Assembly (NCBI GenBank): GCA_015068495.1
Contig: SVKL01000010.1
Span: forward strand, 1 to 64,000
DNA from: Oscillospiraceae bacterium
GTDB lineage: Bacteria > Bacillota > Clostridia > Oscillospirales > Oscillospiraceae
Direction: 5' to 3'
DNA: 64,000 nucleotides
Positions 58,770 to 64,000 of this stretch are shown here, in pieces. Position 1 is the first letter of the stretch, and every line of letters begins with the position of its first letter. The translations under genes and the position numbers were made by a program. A model generated the notes under the pieces. The model was not told the DNA's origin and searched no databases. It worked only from the letters and a program-made list of their open reading frames with translations.

Positions 58770-59654
58770 TTATGCTTCCTCGTTTTTCGAGGCGTTCATC
58801 CGTTCCTGTCTGGGTGTGCGGTGGTATTTGCGTTTGTAACAGCGGCCGAAATAGCCCTCCTCTTGGAAACCGCAGCTATCGGTAATCTGAGCGAGGGTGC
58901 TGTTGCTGTGCTCCAGCATCAGCTTGGCGATTTTCAAGCGGTAATCGGTGATATAGTGAATGACCGTTTGTCCGGTTACCAGCTTGAATATTCTGCAAAA
59001 ATGGGATGTGCTGATGTTGCACAGCTCGGCGAGCTGATTGACAGTCAAAGCGCTTGCGTAATCGTTTCTGATTTTTTTAAGGGCCGGTTCAATGACAGAA
59101 TAATATTTTTCTGATTTACTGTTTCCCGGCAGAGGAGACAGGGGGCTTACCTCATCCCGGAACAGCAAAGCAAAGAACGCCAGCAGCAGCCCGCGGACGG
59201 TGGCGCGGTAACAGGGCTTTTCCGAGTCCGTCTCTTTTGCCAGCAGTGTAAGCAGCGCGTTCATATCTTCGTTGTTGCGAATCAAATGGTTAAAGCGCAG
59301 CTGCTTGCTCAGCAGCCTGTGGAACAAATCCAATTCGCCGGACATTTCCGTAGAGAAAAAATTCAAGTCTACAATGAGAAGCAGGTACTTTCCCGGGTCA
59401 TCTCCAACCCGGACGGTGGAATGGATTTCATAAGGATTGATAATCACAATGTCGCCGGCTGTGGCGTGTACATTGTCCTCTCCAATCAACAGCCAAGCCT
59501 CTCCGCTGTAGAAGAATTTGATTTCAATTTCAGGATGAAACAGCTCAGGCGCATTGGAAACAGAGGATTTTCCGGGTGTGATTCTCACCTTGAAGTCTTC
59601 GTCGGAAAAGCGAATGTTGTCTTGGCTGACTGTTCGGCTTTCTTTGCTTTGCAT
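58770..59654 (-). CDS. AraC family regulator of the aminotransferase operon
   Basis: This 294-aa regulator has an N-terminal cupin sensor (about 20-110; HPEIEIKFFYSGEAWLLIGED, AGDIVIINPYEIH) and two C-terminal AraC helix-turn-helices (about 185-285; LTVNQLAELCNISTSHFCRIFK and LAQITDSCGFQEEGYFGRCY). It lies 47 bp upstream of the aminotransferase on the same strand with no terminator between, so it is probably cotranscribed and regulates the operon in response to a sugar. GGGAAAGGA precedes the start. Confidence 0.87.
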   Translation of the reverse strand: MQSKESRTVSQDNIRFSDEDFKVRITPGKSSVSNAPELFHPEIEIKFFYSGEAWLLIGEDNVHATAGDIVIINPYEIHSTVRVGDDPGKYLLLIVDLNFFSTEMSGELDLFHRLLSKQLRFNHLIRNNEDMNALLTLLAKETDSEKPCYRATVRGLLLAFFALLFRDEVSPLSPLPGNSKSEKYYSVIEPALKKIRNDYASALTVNQLAELCNISTSHFCRIFKLVTGQTVIHYITDYRLKIAKLMLEHSNSTLAQITDSCGFQEEGYFGRCYKRKYHRTPRQERMNASKNEEA

Positions 59655-59840
59655 CTCTACCGAATCCTTTCCCTAGCATTTTATACACGTGGGGGGACTG
59701 CTGTATCTACGGACATTATAACGCTGATTGCAGAGGGAAACAACCCCCTACATTGCCCGATTATAGGACAATCTTGCTCGAAAAACAAAATATTAGAATT
59801 TTATCCCATATATTTGAGTTAAAAAATGCAATTAAATAAG

Positions 59841-59867
59841 AAAGCAGGCGTATAACGCCTGCTTTTT
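59841..59867 (-). terminator. Terminator of the HAD phosphatase gene
   Basis: AAAGCAGGCG pairs with CGCCTGCTTT; T-rich on both sides. Confidence 0.8.
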
Positions 59868-60508
59868 TATGTATTGATATAGGTTCGTAATGCGTCCATA
59901 GTATGAGCAATGGCAATCGCGCCTGCCTGCTCCATAGCTTCTACCTTGCCGTAGCCCCAGGCAACGCCGATGGTTGGGATTCCGTGGGCTGCAGCGCCCA
60001 ACACATCAAATTCCGTGTCACCTACCATAAGCATATTTTCCGGCGTACCGATTTTCTCCAGAAGGTAGGCAATCACATCAGCCTTATGGACACGGGTACC
60101 GTCTAAGGTGGCGCCGCAAATCACTTCAAAATATTGGTCAAGGTCGAATTTTTTCAGAATTTCCACAGAGGTAACCTCCGGCTTGGAGGTAGCAACAAAC
60201 AGCCGGTGTCCTTGCGCCTTCAGCGTTGCCAGTAGCTGGTGGATTCCGGGATAAGGGGTGTTTTCAAACTTTCCCACCGTGGTATACCGACTGCGGAATA
60301 CCTTCACAGCCTCTTGGGCTTTGTCTGCCGGCACACCGAACTGCTGAAAGGTTTTATCCAGCGGCGGCCCTACAAATACACCCATTTCCTCCCGCGGGGG
60401 AACAGGCAGACCAAAATGCTCCAGCGCCAAAATTGCGCAGTTGATAATCCCTTCACCGGAGTCGGTGAGAGTGCCGTCCAAATCAAAGAGAATGGCTTTT
60501 TTTGTCAT
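59867..60508 (-). CDS. HAD family hydrolase (phosphoglycolate phosphatase-like)
   Basis: This 213-aa HAD subfamily IA phosphatase has motif I FDLDGTLTDSG at 8-18, cap domain about 20-85, motif II VATSKP near 105, motif III Lys near 142 and motif IV MVGDTEFDVLGAAAHG near 160. It is similar to PGP, PpaX and Gph enzymes, so phosphoglycolate, pyrophosphate or a sugar phosphate are candidates. It is separated from the M14 peptidase gene by 18 bp on the same strand and could be cotranscribed. GGAGGTTA precedes the start. Confidence 0.88.
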   Translation of the reverse strand: MTKKAILFDLDGTLTDSGEGIINCAILALEHFGLPVPPREEMGVFVGPPLDKTFQQFGVPADKAQEAVKVFRSRYTTVGKFENTPYPGIHQLLATLKAQGHRLFVATSKPEVTSVEILKKFDLDQYFEVICGATLDGTRVHKADVIAYLLEKIGTPENMLMVGDTEFDVLGAAAHGIPTIGVAWGYGKVEAMEQAGAIAIAHTMDALRTYINT

Positions 60509-60526
60509 AGGCGGTAACCTCCAAAT

Positions 60527-61864
60527 TTATGCCTGCAGCCACTGGTCAATTGCGGGGAGAAGGTTTTCAAACCGGGCAAAGGTGTTATACATATCCCGTG
60601 TCTCCAATGGCGTTGTAAAGCTTCCGATTTCCAGCGTAAGAGATGGGATTCCCAGTTCGTCCATAGCCCAATCCTTATAGCCTGCACCGGTGGTGCCATC
60701 ATATTGTATGGGCGTATAGCCGGTTATTTGCGCAATTGCTTTTGCAAAGCTGAAAGAAAGGGAGTTGACAGGCTCTTTGTTGCCGTAGCGGTAATAAATC
60801 ACGCTTCCGTGGGAGTGAAAGCTCACCGTTGCGTCAAAGGAATTGTCCAAAGTATATTCCGCCAAGGCGGCGCTTTCTGCCGCGCAGAGGGGCTGACCGC
60901 CCCGATATCGCTCCGAGGAGGGCAGCGGATGCTCCCAGCTTTCCGACCAACCGGAGGGGAAGTTTCTGTTTAAGTCGATGCCCAAGGCATTTGACTTCCA
61001 TTTTTTTGCGTAGGTAGCAGAATCATAGGTAGTATATTCCAAATTCAAATCGGATTGATAGATTTCTGCTTGGGTGTCGTTTAGCTGCATAGTCTGGGAA
61101 AGGGTCACGCCGTCGGGATTGGACATAGGAATAATATGATAGCAGATATCATTTCCGGACAGATATCCTTCCGCTAAGCTGTGGTCGGCAATGGCCATCA
61201 GCAGCCACGCAGTGAAATACTCCCGCCCGTGGATCGCGCCTTGCATAAGCACCTGGCGCTTGGCGTTGGGATTTCCGATTTTAATAACCGGTATCTCCCG
61301 CCCAAGCTCACTTTCTCCAATGGATGCCCGGTGCACAAGACCGGGATAACGCTCCTGCAGCGCTTCAATATCTGTTAGCAGCTGCTGGTAGGAATACTGG
61401 CAGGTTGGGGAAATTACCTGCAAGCGCTTGGCAAAATAAGCTTCGTCTGCCGGCATTATGTAGTTGGCACTTACGTAGCCTTGCATCCCGTTATAGGTAA
61501 CAAGGGCGTATTTTCCGCTCCATTGTTCAAAGGTAAGGTGCTCCCCAAGGGGGATTTCGGAAAGGGTTTCTCCACCGCCGGGTTGGGAACGCAGATAAAT
61601 ATACTCGTTGCATAGAGGGGTCCAAATGTTATCGGGGATCACTTCCGGCTCAGTGGGCTGGGGTTCTGTTTCTCCTTGAGTCGGCTCGGTTTCCGGTTGG
61701 GTGGGGGTTGTGTCCGAGGTTTCGTTTACGGTGCTTTCTGTCGTAGCTTCTGTGGGAACTGTATGATATAACCCTTGTGTTTCTGCAGAGGACGTATCCT
61801 TGCACCCTATTAAAGAAAACAGCAAGGGGAAAAGACAAAGACAGGAAATAATTCTTTTGGGCAT
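60527..61864 (-). CDS. M14 family zinc carboxypeptidase lipoprotein with SH3 domain
   Basis: This 445-aa exported lipoprotein has the lipobox SLIGC (Cys near 21), a Thr/Glu/Pro-rich linker (about 25-85) and an SH3b wall-binding domain (about 87-135). The M14 domain (about 160-440) has zinc ligands in AIHGREYF (His and Glu near 211-214), the third zinc His in ATVSFHSHG, and the catalytic Glu in TLEIGSF. This is the layout of gamma-D-glutamyl-diamino acid peptidases that trim peptidoglycan stems. The start is ATG 61864 behind GGAGG; the track's earlier codons precede that site. Confidence 0.87.
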   Translation of the reverse strand: MPKRIISCLCLFPLLFSLIGCKDTSSAETQGLYHTVPTEATTESTVNETSDTTPTQPETEPTQGETEPQPTEPEVIPDNIWTPLCNEYIYLRSQPGGGETLSEIPLGEHLTFEQWSGKYALVTYNGMQGYVSANYIMPADEAYFAKRLQVISPTCQYSYQQLLTDIEALQERYPGLVHRASIGESELGREIPVIKIGNPNAKRQVLMQGAIHGREYFTAWLLMAIADHSLAEGYLSGNDICYHIIPMSNPDGVTLSQTMQLNDTQAEIYQSDLNLEYTTYDSATYAKKWKSNALGIDLNRNFPSGWSESWEHPLPSSERYRGGQPLCAAESAALAEYTLDNSFDATVSFHSHGSVIYYRYGNKEPVNSLSFSFAKAIAQITGYTPIQYDGTTGAGYKDWAMDELGIPSLTLEIGSFTTPLETRDMYNTFARFENLLPAIDQWLQA

Positions 61865-61931
61865 AGATACCTCCACGTTGCGTATATGCTCATTTTAGCA
61901 CGAAAAATGCAGAACTACAACAGAAAAATGC

Positions 61932-61965
61932 AAAAAAAGCACCACCCCTTTGGGTGGTGCTTTTT
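61932..61965 (-). terminator. Terminator of tRNA-Ser
   Basis: On the minus strand AAGCACCACCC pairs with GGGTGGTGCTT and runs into TTTTTTT directly after the tRNA 3' end. Confidence 0.85.
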
Positions 61966-62053
61966 GGCGGAGAGTTAGGGATTCGAACCCTAGGTTCCTT
62001 GCGGAATCACTAGTTTTCAAGACTAGCTCCTTAAACCACTCGGACAACTCTCC
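61965..62053 (-). tRNA. tRNA-Ser (anticodon TGA)
   Basis: The 89-nt class II tRNA has acceptor GGAGAGT pairing with ACTCTCC, discriminator G, an encoded CCA, a long variable arm (GATTCCGCAAGGAACC region), the anticodon loop CTTGAAA inside CTAGT/ACTAG, and a GGGTTCGAATCCC T-arm. Confidence 0.95.
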
Positions 62054-62064
62054 GTGACGAGCCA

Positions 62065-62093
62065 ATGATACCATTGCCGCATCAAAAAGTCAA
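62065..62093 (-). promoter_or_regulatory. Promoter of tRNA-Ser
   Basis: On the minus strand TTGACT and TATCAT have a 17-bp spacer, 12 bases before the tRNA. Confidence 0.75.
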
Positions 62094-62117
62094 GGGAGAA
62101 TCGGTGATAACCGGTTC

Positions 62118-63983
62118 CTATTTCCGCCGTTTCGGAGGAACGGGTCTTTTCTTGTTCAGTGGTTTGGGAGGTGCGGTACGGGGGCCGGACCTAGGCGGTA
62201 CAGCCCGAATCAGACATTTAGGTCCGGAGCCAATCAAGTCCTCTCTGTGGGCTTTTAACAGCGCCTCACGTACTAAGTAGTAGTTTTTAGGATTGCGGTA
62301 CTGAATTAACGCCCGCTGCATAGCTTTTTCGTGGGGGTCGGTGGGTACATACACCTTCTCCATCGTCCGGGGGTCAAGACCGGTGTAGTACATTACCGAG
62401 GACAATGTGGAGGGTGTGGGGTAAAAATCCTGCACCTGCTCGGGGTTGTAGCCCATATCCCGGATATACTCAGCCAGCTCCACCGCCTCTTTCATAGTAG
62501 AGCCGGGGTGGCTGGACATTAAGTAGGGCACTAAAAACTGATTCATCCCGTATTGCTTATTCAGGGCGTAGTATTTGTCCACAAACCGGTTGTAAACAGC
62601 ATTTCTGGGCTTACCCATACGGCTAAGCACCGCATCTGACACGTGCTCCGGCGCAACCTTCAGCTGACCGGAAATGTGGAACTGTACCAGCTCCTTAAAA
62701 AAGGTGTCCTTCTTGTCGGCAAGGAGATAGTCGAAGCGAATACCGCTGCGGACAAACACCTTCTTCACGCCGGGAATCTTCCGCAGTTTCCGCAGCAGCG
62801 CCACATAATCCGAGTGGTCGGCTCGCATATTTTTGCAGGGGGTGGGGTACAGACACTGCCGTCCACCGCAAGCGCCTTTGGTTAGCTGCTTTTCGCAGGC
62901 AGGGTGGCGGAAATTGGCGGTAGGGCCGCCTACATCGTGGATATAGCCCTTAAAATCCTTGTCCTTGACCATAAGCTCCGCTTCCGCCAAAATGGATTCG
63001 TGGCTGCGGGTCTGAATGATGCGTCCCTGATGGAAGGTCAGCGCGCAGAAGGAGCAGGCGCCAAAGCACCCACGATTGCTGACTAAGCTGAATTTAACCT
63101 CCTCAATGGCGGGTACGCCGCCCAGCTTTTCATAGCTGGGGTGATAGGTGCGGCAGTAGGGAAGCGCGTAAACTTCGTCCATTTCCGCGGTACTCATAGG
63201 CTTTTGGGGCGGGTTTTGCACCACAAATTGCTTTCCGTAAGGCTCAGCCAGCCGCTTTGCGGTAAAGGGGTCGCAGTTGCCATATTGGGTGCGGAAGCTT
63301 TCCGCGTAAACCCGCTTGTTGGCTTTTAACTGCTCATAGGAGGGCAGAATAATGGTGGGAAGGCTCTCGTCCAAAGCGTCCGTTTTGAATACCGTGCCGT
63401 CAATATAAGTAATATCCCGTACGTTCAGCCCGGAATTCAGCGCGTCGGCAATCTCCACAATACTCTTTTCGCCCATACCGTACATTAAAAGGTCAGCTTG
63501 GCTGTCCAGCAGTATAGAGCGCTTCAGACTTTCCGACCAGTAATCATAGTGGGCAAGGCGGCGCAAGCTGGCCTCAATGCCGCCGATTAAGATAGGTACA
63601 TCTTTGTATACCTGCCGAATCAGGTTGCAATAAACCACCGTGGCATAGTCGGGGCGCTTGCCCATAACGCCGCCGGGGGTAAAGGCATCGGTCTTCCGCT
63701 TGTGCTTGGTGACAGAGTAGTGGTTGACCATAGAGTCCATATTGCCGCCGGACACTAAAAAGCCAAGTCGCGGTCTGCCCAAAATGGCGATGGATTGGGG
63801 ATTCTTCCAATCGGGCTGGGAGATAATGCCCACCGAGTAGCCGGCATTTTCCAAAACCCGGCTGATGATGGCGTGACCGAAGGAGGGGTGGTCCACATAG
63901 GCATCACCAATGACATACACAAAGTCGCACTGGGTCCAGCCACGGTCCAGCATATCCTGTTTGCAGATGGGCAGAAAGTCCAT
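62118..63983 (-). CDS. YgiQ family radical SAM protein
   Basis: This 621-aa UPF0313/YgiQ protein has an N-terminal cobalamin-binding-like Rossmann region (about 1-190), then the radical SAM domain with the 4Fe-4S motif [16 protein letters not shown] (three Cys near 305-312), a further Cys-rich stretch ([13 protein letters not shown]) and a basic C-terminal tail ([11 protein letters not shown]). Its reaction is unknown; the family is widespread in anaerobes. GGAGGG precedes the start at 63983, near the window end. It stands alone. Confidence 0.92.
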   Translation of the reverse strand: MDFLPICKQDMLDRGWTQCDFVYVIGDAYVDHPSFGHAIISRVLENAGYSVGIISQPDWKNPQSIAILGRPRLGFLVSGGNMDSMVNHYSVTKHKRKTDAFTPGGVMGKRPDYATVVYCNLIRQVYKDVPILIGGIEASLRRLAHYDYWSESLKRSILLDSQADLLMYGMGEKSIVEIADALNSGLNVRDITYIDGTVFKTDALDESLPTIILPSYEQLKANKRVYAESFRTQYGNCDPFTAKRLAEPYGKQFVVQNPPQKPMSTAEMDEVYALPYCRTYHPSYEKLGGVPAIEEVKFSLVSNRGCFGACSFCALTFHQGRIIQTRSHESILAEAELMVKDKDFKGYIHDVGGPTANFRHPACEKQLTKGACGGRQCLYPTPCKNMRADHSDYVALLRKLRKIPGVKKVFVRSGIRFDYLLADKKDTFFKELVQFHISGQLKVAPEHVSDAVLSRMGKPRNAVYNRFVDKYYALNKQYGMNQFLVPYLMSSHPGSTMKEAVELAEYIRDMGYNPEQVQDFYPTPSTLSSVMYYTGLDPRTMEKVYVPTDPHEKAMQRALIQYRNPKNYYLVREALLKAHREDLIGSGPKCLIRAVPPRSGPRTAPPKPLNKKRPVPPKRRK

Positions 63984-64000
63984 AAAAATCCCTCCTTGTC

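Noticed and set aside
1-64000. CRISPR array, transposase, integrase or prophage genes
   Set aside because: No regularly spaced repeats of CRISPR type, cas genes, transposase or integrase motifs were recognised in the translated ORFs. The tRNA-linked island shows only repeats.

Overview
The window looks like a chromosomal segment of a Gram-positive gut clostridium, most likely an Oscillospiraceae/Ruminococcaceae-type organism. The evidence is: roughly balanced base composition; AGGAGG ribosome sites with frequent TTG and GTG starts; tRNAs with encoded CCA; LytR-CpsA-Psr and LTA-synthase-like envelope proteins; cohesin and dockerin modules; and many cytosolic glycoside hydrolases. This assignment is an inference from gene content. 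No rRNA or species marker is present.

Layout. 1-3.4 kb is an accessory patch: an ABC-2 drug-type exporter pair, a MerR/GyrI regulator, clustered short repeats, and a zinc-ribbon gene remnant behind a MerR-type promoter. 3.4-12.7 kb holds a membrane-anchored cohesin protein followed by a 2446-residue secreted protein with an N-terminal dockerin and many InlB-type repeats, then an anchored subtilase. 13-23 kb is mostly envelope biology: a GNAT enzyme, a sigma/anti-sigma pair whose anti-sigma-like partner carries a beta-propeller, MntP, VanZ, a DUF4358-like lipoprotein, an MBOAT/DHHW acylation pair, an HtrA protease and an LCP ligase. 23-34.5 kb carries a GH2 enzyme, lipoate-protein ligase, a DeoR-type regulator, and an operon for a lipoate-dependent 2-oxoacid/acetoin-type dehydrogenase (triple-lipoyl E2, E3, fused E1 alpha-beta, MBL-fold protein). 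Matching TGTTATA/TATAACA dyads at the regulator and at the operon suggest that the regulator controls both.

34.5-40.2 kb contains an LTA-synthase-like protein, tRNA-Thr and tRNA-Tyr, and a low-GC island behind tRNA-Tyr. The island contains tRNA-end duplications, a chain of hairpins, a sigma/anti-sigma cassette between 52-bp exact direct repeats, an RHH protein and a zinc-ribbon membrane protein. 40.2-52.8 kb is a large carbohydrate region: an AraC regulator diverges from a four-gene operon (unknown 267-aa protein, ASRT-like protein, phosphotriesterase-like hydrolase, fucose/arabinose-isomerase-fold protein). A NagB-like / two GH20-like / NagA operon and a third GH20-like paralogue follow. The GH20-like proteins have no signal peptide, so hexosaminide breakdown appears to be cytosolic. 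No sugar transporter lies in the window.

52.8-64 kb holds a trio of small unknown proteins, a YfcE-type phosphoesterase coupled to type III pantothenate kinase, small membrane proteins, an AraC/DegT-aminotransferase/Gfo-Idh operon, a HAD phosphatase, an M14 peptidase lipoprotein with an SH3 domain, tRNA-Ser and a YgiQ radical-SAM protein. No transposase, integrase, CRISPR array or rRNA was recognised.
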